Notes: a model not told the origin generated them from the sequence alone. DNA of 17,644 nucleotides from an uncultured Clostridium sp. (GCA_934755305.1 CAKVLD010000060.1:1-17644), one strand, 5' to 3'; counted from the stretch's first letter, positions 1-7,430 are shown. A program made the numbers and translations.

Positions 1-717
1 GTCAGCGGAGTGCTTAGAATATTAGGCGTTTCAAGAAATGGATATTATTCTTTTAAGAATAGGAAACCATCCTTAAGTGAAAAGACAGTTGGAAATTATA
101 TGAGAGAATTAGGTATTAAAGCTCAGTATGTTAAGCCTTATATAGCTACAACAACCAATTCAGATTTTAGCTCTGAACTTAAAAATATATTAGATGAAAA
201 TTTCGCTCCTTCTACTCCTAATACTGTTTGGTGTACAGATATAACTTATATATGGACTTATGATGGCTTTGTATATCTTACAAGTGTTATGGATTTATAC
301 TCTAGAAAGATAATATCTTGGGTATTAAGTTCAACTCTTGAATCAAAGTGGATTGTGCAGGCTATAAACAAAGCTAAAGCAATAAGAAATGTTAAAGAAG
401 CATTAATTATACATTCAGATAGAGGAATACAATATACATGTGAGGCTTATAGAATAGCAACAAAAGATATGATTACAAGTTATTCGAAAAAGGCTTATCC
501 ATGGGATAATGCCTGCATAGAATCCTTTCATGCTCTTATTAAAAGGGAGTGGATAAATCGTTATAAAATTTTAGATTACAAACATGCATATAAGCTTGTT
601 TTTGAGTATATAGAAACCTTTTACAATACAGTAAGAATACATAGTCACTGTGGATATTTATCCCCAAATGAATATGAAGATAAATATTACTCAGAAAATA
701 TAAAAAATGCATGTTAA
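1..717 (+). CDS. IS3-family transposase OrfB, 5'-partial, internally shortened
   Basis: This is the integrase-core transposase of an IS150-like element, which cuts and joins DNA at the IS ends. The frame is open at base 1 (codons V-S-G precede a GTG at 10), so the true start is probably upstream and the 235-residue reading from GTG 10 is a minimum. Numbered from that GTG, the catalytic triad is intact: D77 (WCTDITYI), D137 (IHSDRG) and E171 (DNACIESF), followed by the usual YNTVRIHSHCGYLSP ending. The N-terminal part is odd: LGVSRNGYYSFKNRKPS is followed at once by LSEKTVGNYMRELG. In family members I know, about 45 residues (the HTH_21 region) lie between these blocks, so an in-frame deletion is likely. 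The protein is probably inactive or impaired even though the DDE residues remain. Confidence 0.85.
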   Translation, partial: VSGVLRILGVSRNGYYSFKNRKPSLSEKTVGNYMRELGIKAQYVKPYIATTTNSDFSSELKNILDENFAPSTPNTVWCTDITYIWTYDGFVYLTSVMDLYSRKIISWVLSSTLESKWIVQAINKAKAIRNVKEALIIHSDRGIQYTCEAYRIATKDMITSYSKKAYPWDNACIESFHALIKREWINRYKILDYKHAYKLVFEYIETFYNTVRIHSHCGYLSPNEYEDKYYSENIKNAC

Positions 718-753
718 CTATAAAAAATATAATAATATAATTTATCCGAATTT

Positions 754-782
754 AATTTGTACTTTTTCTTGACATAGTACCA
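754..782 (+). repeat. Putative right terminal inverted repeat of the IS
   Basis: Read on the minus strand from 782, the sequence starts TGGTACTATGTCAAG, continues through five A residues, then GTACAAATT. This matches the general form of IS150-group ends (terminal TG, an internal GTAC). The partner repeat is outside the window, so this is an inference from family resemblance. Confidence 0.5.
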
Positions 783-835
783 CCCCCCTGTATTTATCAG
801 TATTCGTGTGTCAAAAAGTTTTATAATTTCCTAAG

Positions 836-886
836 CCTTAAAAAAAGTTATATCTTAAATATTAACTTTAAGATATAACTTTTTAA
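836..886 (-). terminator. Strong bidirectional terminator after yjeM
   Basis: A perfect 18-bp stem (842-859 with 867-884) has a 7-nt loop. It is followed on the minus strand by a U-run (the A-run at 839-846) and bordered on the plus strand by T-rich sequence. It lies four bases beyond the antiporter stop codon and faces the IS, so it should stop transcription from both sides. Confidence 0.85.
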
Positions 887-889
887 AAT

Positions 890-2386
890 TTATTTTCTCA
901 TTTTCTTTTCGTAATTTCCAAATAAGGCTAAAGCTACAACACTAAATACTATTGGTCCAGCTACTTGGAATAATGTTGATACCCAATCACCTTGTTCTAA
1001 AGCTGGTTGAATAATTGTAAATACATTTGCAAATCCAACTGTAAATATTACTACGCATCCACATACTACTGCAAAAGTTTTATTCTTAAATATAACAAAT
1101 GGCTTTACTATATCATCTTTCTTTTTAAATGAAATAAATGCAATTGTTAAGAATATAGTTGGAATTGTCATAGCAACATTACTCATTAATATTAAGTAAT
1201 CTAAGAATACTGCAGCTGTATCTCCACCAAAAGATGCAACAACTATTATACCAACAACTACGGCACATTGAATCCACATAGTTTTTACTGGCATACCATT
1301 TTTATCAACCTTTGTCCAACTTGAAGGCCAAATTTCTTTCGGAGTACCTTCTATTATTTGCTTAAGTGGTGAGTAGATTAATGTAAAGAATGCACCAATT
1401 AAAGCTAAGAACATAGCTAGTCCAATATATCTAGCAAACCAAGTTCCTAAAATTGCAGCGCCATCAGCTGACAGTCCAAATACATTACCTAATTGTACAC
1501 CTAAATTCTTAATAACTACATAAGAAACATTAGCTCTACTTACTTCAGGTAGACTTAAAATTTCTTGCCAGTTAGTACATAGACCAACCATTAATATTCC
1601 TATAGAATATCCTATTCCTATAACTATAGCTGATATCTTTATTCCTTTTGGAAATGTCTTTTCAGCATTTTCAGTTTGATCAACTAATCCACCTACAGCT
1701 TCAAGTCCACCATATGCAAAAATAGCATAAACTAGGAATGAGAATATAGCAAGTACTGAGGTATATGATGGATTTGGTGACTTAAAGAATGCTGATAAAG
1801 TAATTGGTTCAGCAGCAGTAAATCCATTTCCAACAAATACTATAAGAGCACCAACTAATAAAACTACATTTGCACTAGTTACAAAAATCCCTCCAACTGA
1901 AGCAATTTTAGAAATGCTCTTTAACCCTTTAGATGAAAGGTATGTAATAACTGTAACAAGTATTACACCTAAAATTGCTAAAGTCTTTGGTGCATTTAAT
2001 CCGAAAATACTCCAAGTTGATGTCATATCAGCACCATAAATTAAATTTGATAATGGTACCCATATAGATGAAGATACACTAACCATCCATACTATATATG
2101 AAGTAAACCACATAAATGTACCTACAAAAGCAAACTTAGGTCCTATTGCTCTTTCCATCCATGCATATATACCTTTTTCTTCTTTAAATGCTGATCCAAA
2201 TTCCGCCATCATAAATGCATATGGAATAAAGAATGCCAAAGCACCAAAAAGATACCATGGAATTGCAGAATAGCCCATTAAATAAAATGCTCTTGGTATG
2301 TTATTAAAGCCAAAAACCGAAGTGAAAATCATTAGAATAAGCGCCACTAATGTTAACTTATTCATTTGCTTTTTATCTTTCCCCAT
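890..2386 (-). CDS. yjeM: YjeM-type glutamate/GABA-family amino acid antiporter (APC superfamily)
   Basis: This is a 498-residue integral membrane permease of the APC superfamily, in the branch that holds E. coli YjeM and is related to the glutamate:GABA antiporter GadC. The N-terminal signature LILMIFTSVFGFNNIPRAFY followed by LMGYSAIPWY, the segment GGLEAVGGLVDQTENAEK and the C-terminal FANVFTIIQP block match YjeM closely from memory. About twelve hydrophobic helices run through the protein and there is no signal peptide. ATG at 2386 is supported by AAGAGGAGT at 2394-2402. An extended -10 lies 40 bases upstream and a strong terminator follows, so it can be a single-gene unit. The substrate of YjeM proteins is not firmly established; amino acid or GABA exchange is a family-level inference. 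No glutamate decarboxylase gene is in the window. Confidence 0.9.
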   Translation of the reverse strand: MGKDKKQMNKLTLVALILMIFTSVFGFNNIPRAFYLMGYSAIPWYLFGALAFFIPYAFMMAEFGSAFKEEKGIYAWMERAIGPKFAFVGTFMWFTSYIVWMVSVSSSIWVPLSNLIYGADMTSTWSIFGLNAPKTLAILGVILVTVITYLSSKGLKSISKIASVGGIFVTSANVVLLVGALIVFVGNGFTAAEPITLSAFFKSPNPSYTSVLAIFSFLVYAIFAYGGLEAVGGLVDQTENAEKTFPKGIKISAIVIGIGYSIGILMVGLCTNWQEILSLPEVSRANVSYVVIKNLGVQLGNVFGLSADGAAILGTWFARYIGLAMFLALIGAFFTLIYSPLKQIIEGTPKEIWPSSWTKVDKNGMPVKTMWIQCAVVVGIIVVASFGGDTAAVFLDYLILMSNVAMTIPTIFLTIAFISFKKKDDIVKPFVIFKNKTFAVVCGCVVIFTVGFANVFTIIQPALEQGDWVSTLFQVAGPIVFSVVALALFGNYEKKMRK

Positions 2387-2425
2387 TTTTTCTACTCCTC
2401 TTTCGTTATTTTTTTATACTTTTGT

Positions 2426-2434
2426 ATTATACCA
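2426..2434 (-). promoter_or_regulatory. Extended -10 promoter element for yjeM
   Basis: The minus strand reads TGGTATAAT, a perfect extended -10 (TGnTATAAT), with its last base 40 nt from the yjeM start codon. No good -35 hexamer stands 16-18 bases upstream, as is common for extended -10 promoters. Confidence 0.55.
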
Positions 2435-2646
2435 AATTTTTCGTATTAATTCTAGGTATTTTCCTTAAATCGCAACTATTTTGTGTATTTTTATACAATT
2501 TTATATTATTTTTTTTAAGTCTTCTATATTTTATTTTTAATATTTTTAAAATACATTTAACCATCAATTGAATATATTCCAAAAATACTTCAACAATTTT
2601 ATCAAACTAACAATCACTTGTATGGCAATATATTTTTTATAATATT

Positions 2647-3654
2647 TTAGTTTTTATTATCATCTTTTATAGGCACATCATGATTTTCATTAGGTATAAT
2701 TTCTTTATTGTTTTCTTTTTTGTTTTCATTAGATATTTCTTTTTTATTAGTATTATCTTCTTTACTAATATTACCATTTTCATCTTCATTAACCTTTGAA
2801 TTTTCCTTTTCATTATTTGTTTCTTCATTAAAGTTCTTTTCTGCATTAGACTTATCTTCTTCATTTTTATTTTCCAAATTAGCATTAGAAATATTATTTA
2901 AATTATTACTAGTATTATTTTTTTCTGTAAATTCACTTTTAGATTTGCTACTTGTGCTTTTTTGTTCTGGTTTATCATTTATCTTGTTATTATCTGCACT
3001 TGTTATATTTTTAGAAGTTGTATCATGTTCAGGAATTGTTTCATTATTAGATGTATTTTTTTCTTCTAACTTTTTATTAGTATATTCTCCCCCTACTACT
3101 CCAACATAAATCAATATCAAAATAACTCCTATAATTAAAATTAATTTTCTATTTCTATAAAAAGTTCCTCCTTTCATCCTTATATCATTTACTTTATCAT
3201 TAGCTATACTTAATAATTCTTTGCTATTTCTAGCATATATTTTTTTAAAATCTTCAGGAGATCTTAATGTTATAATTGGCTTAGTTTTTCCTCCATAGAT
3301 ATCCTTCACTTTTATCTTTAAAGAAATCTCATCTCCCTTGCTTAAAAAAGGAATACTTACATTGAAATTATTATTTTCACTTGATATATGAAACTCTAAT
3401 CCATTTGATATTTTAGTATCATACACTTTTAAACTATTATGAATATTAATATTTAAATCATGTATTATTTTTTTTGATGTATTTTTCACAGTAAAAACAT
3501 AAGTTTTTAAATCACTATTTTTTCCTTTACTGTTTCTTAGTTTTTTCATGTTACACAAAAGTCTAGGAGCATAATTTTTATAAGTATCTAAAAGTACTCC
3601 TGATATAAATGAAATTATTATAGTTATAATTGCTGTTTTAATAACACCTAACAT
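2647..3654 (-). CDS. Unrecognised two-TM protein with cytosolic beta-rich domain and Asn/Glu/Lys-rich tail
   Basis: I do not recognise the family. I chose ATG 3654 because AGAGGA stands 6 bases before it. The in-frame ATG at 3672 has no ribosome binding site and would add only six residues. From 3654 the protein has 335 residues. TM1 spans about residues 3-22 and is followed by a strongly basic stretch. A beta-rich region of about 120 residues comes next, with alternating patterns such as YVFTVKNTSKKIIHDLNINI and EISLKIKVKDIY, like an Ig-type sandwich. A second basic stretch (RMKGGTFYRNRK) precedes TM2 at about 170-187. The last 145 residues are a low-complexity Asn/Glu/Lys/Ser tail. The positive-inside rule puts the beta domain in the cytosol and the tail outside. 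The hairpin at 3805-3849 separates it from the chemoreceptor upstream. I see no clear terminator after it, so some read-through into yjeM is possible. Confidence 0.75.
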   Translation of the reverse strand: MLGVIKTAIITIIISFISGVLLDTYKNYAPRLLCNMKKLRNSKGKNSDLKTYVFTVKNTSKKIIHDLNINIHNSLKVYDTKISNGLEFHISSENNNFNVSIPFLSKGDEISLKIKVKDIYGGKTKPIITLRSPEDFKKIYARNSKELLSIANDKVNDIRMKGGTFYRNRKLILIIGVILILIYVGVVGGEYTNKKLEEKNTSNNETIPEHDTTSKNITSADNNKINDKPEQKSTSSKSKSEFTEKNNTSNNLNNISNANLENKNEEDKSNAEKNFNEETNNEKENSKVNEDENGNISKEDNTNKKEISNENKKENNKEIIPNENHDVPIKDDNKN

Positions 3655-3804
3655 ATTATTTCCTCTTTTCATTATGAACTTATAAAGTCCTATCTATTTT
3701 GTTTTAGAACTTTAATATATATATTCAAAAAATAATACACTTATTATCAATAAAATTGTAATTCATTATTCTCTTTTCTTCTCCCCATCCAAATCCATCA
3801 TAGC

Positions 3805-3849
3805 AAATAAAAAGCAATGGCTATTTTACTATACCATTGCTTTTTATTT
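3805..3849 (-). terminator. Terminator after the Cache-type chemoreceptor gene
   Basis: A 16-bp perfect stem (3805-3820 with 3834-3849) contains the GC core GCAATGG/CCATTGC and a 13-nt loop. It is followed on the minus strand by a U-rich run from the A-rich 3805-3813 arm. The arm reaches into the stop codon of the chemoreceptor gene. Confidence 0.8.
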
Positions 3850-5573
3850 TAAATCTTTAAATCTTTAACTAATTCTTGTAGCATATCACTTCTAGATTTT
3901 GTACATTCAATTTCTTGTTGGATTTTTTCAGATTCTTTATATATATTATTAACATTTATACTTATATCATTAATTCCTTCAGAAGTTGTATTAGTTACAC
4001 CAGATACATCTTTTATTGAATTTTCAATTAAATTAACGCTTTTATCTAATTCTTTAGTTATTTTTAAGAAATTATCAAATAACGCTTTCATAGTATTAGA
4101 ATCTTTAACGTATGTATTACCTGTATTTAAAAACATTTCATAATCATTAAACACTCTATTTTCTAAGAAAGATAGTAACTTTTTAGAATCATTAACCAAA
4201 TTATCAACTGACTCAACAGCAGAAGCAGCTTTTTCTTGTATTAAAGCACTTACGTCTTTAGATTCCTCTGCAAGTTTCCTAACTTGTTCTGCAACTACTG
4301 AAAATCCTCTTCCATGTTCTCCTGCACTTGCTGCTTCAATGGAAGCATTTAAAGCAAGTAAATTAGTTTGCTCACTAATTCCAACTATCATTTCTGCACA
4401 ATTAGTAATAGTTTTAATGTCATTTGCTTTATCTATTGATACTTTTAAATTATTTTGCACTTCTTTATATATATAATCTACATTAGCTTTTGAACTAGTA
4501 ACAGTAGCATTAATTTTCTTTGAATTATTGCTTATAATATTGCTTGTATCTACACCACTAGCTGCATCATTTTCAATTTTTTTAATTACTTCATTAACTT
4601 TTGAAGCGCTTACTTGCATTTCTCCAACAGACATTATAGTTTCTTCTGTAACTTCTGTAACTTTTTGTGAAACATTTGCAATTTCATTAGCTTCAGTTGT
4701 TAACTTTATTATATTATTATAAGCTCCATCAATAGCTTCATTTATTGTTTGACTTTCTCCTTTTATACTAAGTATAATATTTCTAATACACTTTCTTGTA
4801 TTTTCTAATGAAGATGCTAAAAATCCTATTTCATCCTTTTTGTTTAATAATTCTTCAGTAACTTCTTTTGAAAAATCTCCTTTAGCTATTAAATCAAGAT
4901 CCTTTGAAAGCGTTGCTATTGGTTTAGTTATAAACTTAATTATAAACCTATATGAACTAATTGCTAAAACAATGCATAGAATAAATAAAATAAATTGACT
5001 TTTAATTATCATATTTGCAGTTATAGATGCTACATCTGCTTGTGGAATATCTGCTGAAAGAACAGAAATTATTTTTCCCTCACTATCTTTTATAGGCACA
5101 AAACATGATGTGTATTTTCCCCAGTCACTGCTTTCTACTTCCTTTGTATAACACTTTTCCCCTTTTTCTAATGAAGCATACATTTCATCAACAATATCTT
5201 CATCAGCCACTTCAAGTCCAAGTGTATCTAAAGTTCCATCATTAAAAGAATTAGCTACTACACCGTATTCTAATCCCTTAGCTGATTTATTAAATGTATA
5301 TAGATATAATAGATTATTCTCTTCTGTAATATTTGTTAATTCACCTTCTAATTTTATATAATATTCACTTTCTATATTTTTTGTTTCTATTACCTCTTGC
5401 AATTTTTCCTTATCAATCATTTCTACTATTGAAGTAAGCATATCTATCCCATTACTACCTGTAAGCTTCATAGCTTCATCTAACATTATAACCCATCCAC
5501 ATATTGATGAAACTCCGAATAACATAACAAATAGTATAAGAATGTTTATTATAGCTTTTTTTCTTATGTTCAT
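3849..5573 (-). CDS. Methyl-accepting chemotaxis protein with extracellular Cache-like sensor
   Basis: A 574-residue transmembrane chemoreceptor that would signal through CheW/CheA. TM1 is at about 9-30. The extracytoplasmic sensor (31-190) ends in a Cache/PAS-like pattern (WGKYTSCFVPIKDSEGKIIS, then SVLSADIP). TM2 is at about 193-212 and HAMP at about 213-266. A long coiled-coil signalling domain has its tip at about 399-425 (SEQTNLLALNASIEAASAG, then EHGRGFSVVAEQVRKLAEES). The usual tip is NAAIEAARAGE; here Ser replaces Ala and Arg, which is a mild divergence at the CheA/CheW contact. There is no C-terminal CheR-binding pentapeptide. ATG 5573 has AAGGAGA about 7 bases before it; an overlapping ATG-AGA-TGA lies between the two. 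It is a single-gene unit with its own terminator. The ligand is unknown and no che or flagellar gene is nearby. Confidence 0.93.
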   Translation of the reverse strand: MNIRKKAIINILILFVMLFGVSSICGWVIMLDEAMKLTGSNGIDMLTSIVEMIDKEKLQEVIETKNIESEYYIKLEGELTNITEENNLLYLYTFNKSAKGLEYGVVANSFNDGTLDTLGLEVADEDIVDEMYASLEKGEKCYTKEVESSDWGKYTSCFVPIKDSEGKIISVLSADIPQADVASITANMIIKSQFILFILCIVLAISSYRFIIKFITKPIATLSKDLDLIAKGDFSKEVTEELLNKKDEIGFLASSLENTRKCIRNIILSIKGESQTINEAIDGAYNNIIKLTTEANEIANVSQKVTEVTEETIMSVGEMQVSASKVNEVIKKIENDAASGVDTSNIISNNSKKINATVTSSKANVDYIYKEVQNNLKVSIDKANDIKTITNCAEMIVGISEQTNLLALNASIEAASAGEHGRGFSVVAEQVRKLAEESKDVSALIQEKAASAVESVDNLVNDSKKLLSFLENRVFNDYEMFLNTGNTYVKDSNTMKALFDNFLKITKELDKSVNLIENSIKDVSGVTNTTSEGINDISINVNNIYKESEKIQQEIECTKSRSDMLQELVKDLKI

Positions 5574-5798
5574 CTCATTTTCTCCTTTTTCCCACTAAAT
5601 TTCTTTTGATTTTCGTATATTTTTTTTAAAACTTTAATAAAATTTTATACTTTCTATAGTTTTTCTGCAGTTTCATCGATTTTTTACTTTATTTTCCTTT
5701 TGTGAAATATATAAATAATGAAGCCTCCCCTAAAATTATTATTAAAATAGCCTCAACAACAATTTTAAAAGTCTTTTCAGATTTTTAAGATTTAGTTG

Positions 5799-5838
5799 AA
5801 TACTTTTAATAAATATTGTCAAGAATTATTAAAGTATT
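5799..5838. repeat. Inverted repeat overlapping a possible promoter
   Basis: The left arm AATACTTTTAATAA (5799-5812) and right arm TTATTAAAGTATT (5826-5838) are complementary except for one extra T, with a 13-base spacer. The arms have no U-run after them, so this looks more like an operator than a terminator. The right arm fills most of the spacer of the candidate promoter at 5816-5844. Confidence 0.5.
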
Positions 5839-5844
5839 TAGGAT
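5816..5844 (+). promoter_or_regulatory. Possible sigma-A-type promoter for a small transcript
   Basis: TTGTCA (5816-5821), 17 bases, then TAGGAT (5839-5844). The -35 has five of six consensus bases; the -10 has four of six. It would read toward the tiny ORF and hairpin at 5918-5986. In AT-rich DNA such matches arise by chance, so support is weak. Confidence 0.3.
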
Positions 5845-5917
5845 TTCTCTTAACTATGTATATTTGTAGTAAATGAACATATGATAAAAACCATGGTAAA
5901 ATTGTAGGAGTTTATAT

Positions 5918-5968
5918 ATGGGACTTGTTTTTCATTATATATTTACACAAATTACCACCTTATCCTAA
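5918..5968 (+). CDS. Possible 16-residue peptide (MGLVFHYIFTQITTLS)
   Basis: ATG at 5918 is preceded by AGGAG at 5906-5910 with a 7-base gap, a very good start signal, and the frame closes with TAA at 5968. The peptide is hydrophobic with no charge other than a single His. Its first codons form the left arm of the inverted repeat 5920-5929/5977-5986. It could be a leader peptide, a small membrane peptide or chance; only the start signal and the promoter candidate upstream argue for it. Confidence 0.25.
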   Translation: MGLVFHYIFTQITTLS

Positions 5969-5986
5969 CTACTTTAACAAGTCCCT
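5920..5986. repeat. Long-loop inverted repeat GGGACTTGTT/AACAAGTCCC
   Basis: GGGACTTGTT (5920-5929) and AACAAGTCCC (5977-5986) are perfectly complementary over 10 bp, with a 47-nt loop and T-rich sequence after it on the plus strand. Four G/C pairs (GGGAC/GTCCC) in such AT-rich DNA are unusual for a chance repeat. It could fold in RNA from either strand and may mark a small RNA. Confidence 0.45.
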
Positions 5987-6014
5987 TTACTTCTATACTT
6001 ACAATCACGTTATT

Positions 6015-6047
6015 TAAAAAAATAAGGACGACAATTAGTCATCCTTA
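6015..6047 (-). terminator. Terminator of the 210-aa/hemerythrin unit
   Basis: The 10-bp stem 6038-6047 with 6023-6032 has a 5-nt loop and is followed on the minus strand by seven U residues (A-run 6016-6022). One pair is a G-U wobble that forms only in the minus-strand transcript (it would be C-A on the plus strand), which fixes its direction. Confidence 0.8.
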
Positions 6048-6060
6048 AATCTTTAATATA

Positions 6061-6618
6061 TTACTCTTCTATATCATATTTAATTTTTAAATCTTCTAAA
6101 ATCTTTAGATATTTATCTGAATTCATCTTATTTTCTTCTTCGAAAACTCTAGTTTCATTATCTATTATTTCTTTTGTTTCATCTTTAAGCATTCTATTAG
6201 CAAAAGTATATGCAACTTTATTTTCTTTTTCTATATGCCTAGTAAGTAAATTACAATATGAAATCGCACTACCTATTACATCTAATTTTGCCTTATTATT
6301 ACCTTCTTTTAATTCTTCTAAAGCTTTTTCTAAATCTGATATATATAAACGACCTAAATCATGTTCTACTAACATTCCATGTTTAACTAACTTCTCTGCT
6401 GTACTACCTATTTCATCTATCATTCTATTAAATAAAAAAACTTCTTCTTTTCCATGATGATGCTTATCTGCATAATTTTTTATAAAATCAATCATTAAAT
6501 ATATATCATCATATTCTATTTCTTCACTACAAACAACTTTATAACAAGCTTCTCTAATGATCTTTATCATACTAGTTATATGTTCATGTTCTTTAATCAT
6601 TAAGTCTATAGCATTCAT
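6061..6618 (-). CDS. Hemerythrin HHE-domain protein
   Basis: A 185-residue cytosolic four-helix protein of the hemerythrin/HHE cation-binding family, which binds a di-iron centre used for O2, NO or peroxide sensing or handling. Likely ligands are H11 or H13 (KEHEHI), H54 and E58 in HHHGKEE, H86 in GMLVEHDLGR, and H128 and E132 in LLTRHIEKEN; both H-x3-E pairs typical of the fold are present. There is no signal peptide or membrane segment. The last 45 residues, after the domain, are charged and helical. It starts 21 bases after the upstream gene, with TGGAGT before ATG 6618, and the pair ends in one terminator, so they form an operon. In an anaerobe, protection from oxygen or repair of iron centres is a reasonable guess, not shown here. 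Confidence 0.88.
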   Translation of the reverse strand: MNAIDLMIKEHEHITSMIKIIREACYKVVCSEEIEYDDIYLMIDFIKNYADKHHHGKEEVFLFNRMIDEIGSTAEKLVKHGMLVEHDLGRLYISDLEKALEELKEGNNKAKLDVIGSAISYCNLLTRHIEKENKVAYTFANRMLKDETKEIIDNETRVFEEENKMNSDKYLKILEDLKIKYDIEE

Positions 6619-6639
6619 AACTTTTACTCCAACAATATA

Positions 6640-7272
6640 CTAATTTTTTCTTATTATAAATGTATTATTTTCTTCAATATATGAAAATTTATCATTGACA
6701 GCATTAACAAAAGATTTTATCCATAAACTTCTCAATTCGTAGAATAAATCAACATTTACTCCTTCTCTTTCCCATATATCTTTATGTACACATATTGTTC
6801 TAGTCCAAATCACTTCAGTATCTGATGATGAAAGCACTTCGTTTACTCTATCACATGGCATACCATCTAGTATATAGTCATTTATACTATTATATATTTC
6901 TGGGGCAGTTTTTAAATCTGTTCCACTTTCTCTTACTTCATTAGCAGCTAATACTCCTTGAGCTATATATAACTTTTCTAAAGCTTCTTTGCTACCTTCT
7001 TTTTCTAATATTATTTTAGTTAAAGCCGCCATTCTTCCTTCTGCTGAATGAATAGTAGCTTGTAACCATCCATGTATATTAGAAGTATCTATCATTTCTT
7101 CTAATGGTAGATTCTTTGTTTCTTCACCATACTTTTCAACTATAGGTTTTCTTAATGTATCTATATCTATTCCTTCCTCTTTAGCTAGCTTAATCATTTC
7201 TTTTTCTAAAGCTTCAAACCAAAGTATTTTATTAAATAGCCAGTAATGTATCTTCCCTAAAAATAGGCTCAT
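6640..7272 (-). CDS. Unrecognised conserved-looking protein, co-transcribed with hemerythrin gene
   Basis: I do not recognise this 210-residue protein with confidence. It is soluble and mostly helical, with no signal peptide. The N-terminus (MSLFLGKIHYWLFNKILWFE) is amphipathic and aromatic. Conserved-looking polar residues are H9, H67, H75, E79, R80, C140, R142, W156, C161 and H163; the block TEVIWTRTICVHKDIWE is the most motif-like part. The pattern loosely recalls the L-2-amino-thiazoline-4-carboxylic acid hydrolase-like group, but I hold that weakly. ATG 7272 has GGAGG at a normal distance. It is first in a two-gene unit, 21 bases before the hemerythrin gene, which suggests a shared role in metal, oxygen or redox response. 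Confidence 0.8.
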   Translation of the reverse strand: MSLFLGKIHYWLFNKILWFEALEKEMIKLAKEEGIDIDTLRKPIVEKYGEETKNLPLEEMIDTSNIHGWLQATIHSAEGRMAALTKIILEKEGSKEALEKLYIAQGVLAANEVRESGTDLKTAPEIYNSINDYILDGMPCDRVNEVLSSSDTEVIWTRTICVHKDIWEREGVNVDLFYELRSLWIKSFVNAVNDKFSYIEENNTFIIRKN

Positions 7273-7312
7273 TTGTTTATTCCTCCGTTATTTATAATAT
7301 ATTCTTATGTTT

Positions 7313-7318
7313 ATTATA
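7313..7318 (-). promoter_or_regulatory. Candidate -10 for the 210-aa/hemerythrin unit
   Basis: The minus strand carries a perfect TATAAT whose last base is 41 nt from ATG 7272. The hexamer 17 bases upstream is TTAAAC, a poor -35. It is divergent from the MATE promoter candidate about 85 bases away. Confidence 0.35.
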
Positions 7319-7401
7319 TTTATAGCTTATCCAATGTTTAAAAATAACATGCATAATATAAATTTTTCACATTTCTTATGGAGTTATTCTAGCATATATA
7401 A

Positions 7402-7430
7402 TTTAAAATATGTGTATCATCTGTTACAAT
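7402..7430 (+). promoter_or_regulatory. Candidate promoter for the MATE gene
   Basis: TTTAAA (7402-7407), 17 bases, then TACAAT (7425-7430) with TGT directly before it, giving an extended -10. This is the same arrangement as the promoter candidate at 16630-16658. It would give a leader of about 105 nt before ATG 7544; the leader is AT-rich and I see no known riboswitch in it. Confidence 0.4.

Larger units (their letters stand above)
1..782 (+). mobile_element. IS3-family (IS150-like) insertion sequence, right-hand part
   Basis: Seen: a DDE transposase reading frame open at the window edge, followed by about 65 bases of non-coding DNA that ends in a sequence of IS3-family terminal-repeat type. 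Read inward from 782 it begins TGGTACTATGTCAAG, then a GTAC-containing stretch to about 754. IS3-family ends carry terminal TG/CA, and 781-782 is CA, so I place the right end at 782. The left end, the first reading frame (orfA) and any target duplication lie outside the window. The element points toward the antiporter gene on the other strand, and a hairpin at 836-886 separates them. The exact end is inferred from one side only. Confidence 0.7.
5574..6060. other. Gene-poor intergenic region, 487 bases
   Basis: No long coding frame crosses this stretch. It holds the leader of the chemoreceptor gene on the minus strand (5574 to about 5700), an inverted repeat at 5799-5838 overlapping a possible plus-strand promoter, a tiny plus-strand ORF with a good ribosome binding site (5918-5968), a long-loop inverted repeat (5920-5986), and the minus-strand terminator of the hemerythrin gene (6015-6047). 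The part between about 5700 and 5798 is AT-rich and I see nothing specific in it. A small regulatory RNA or leader is possible; I do not recognise a known riboswitch. Confidence 0.6.

Noticed and set aside
2708..3109. A 133-codon open frame on the plus strand, rich in Leu, Phe and Ser
   Set aside because: It is the complement of the low-complexity Asn/Glu/Lys tail of the 2647-3654 gene, has no ribosome binding site, and its hydrophobicity follows from the repeated codons opposite.
5574..5700. A riboswitch or sigma-28 promoter upstream of the chemoreceptor
   Set aside because: I looked for a GC-rich conserved core and for TAAA-N15-GCCGATAA on the minus strand and found neither.
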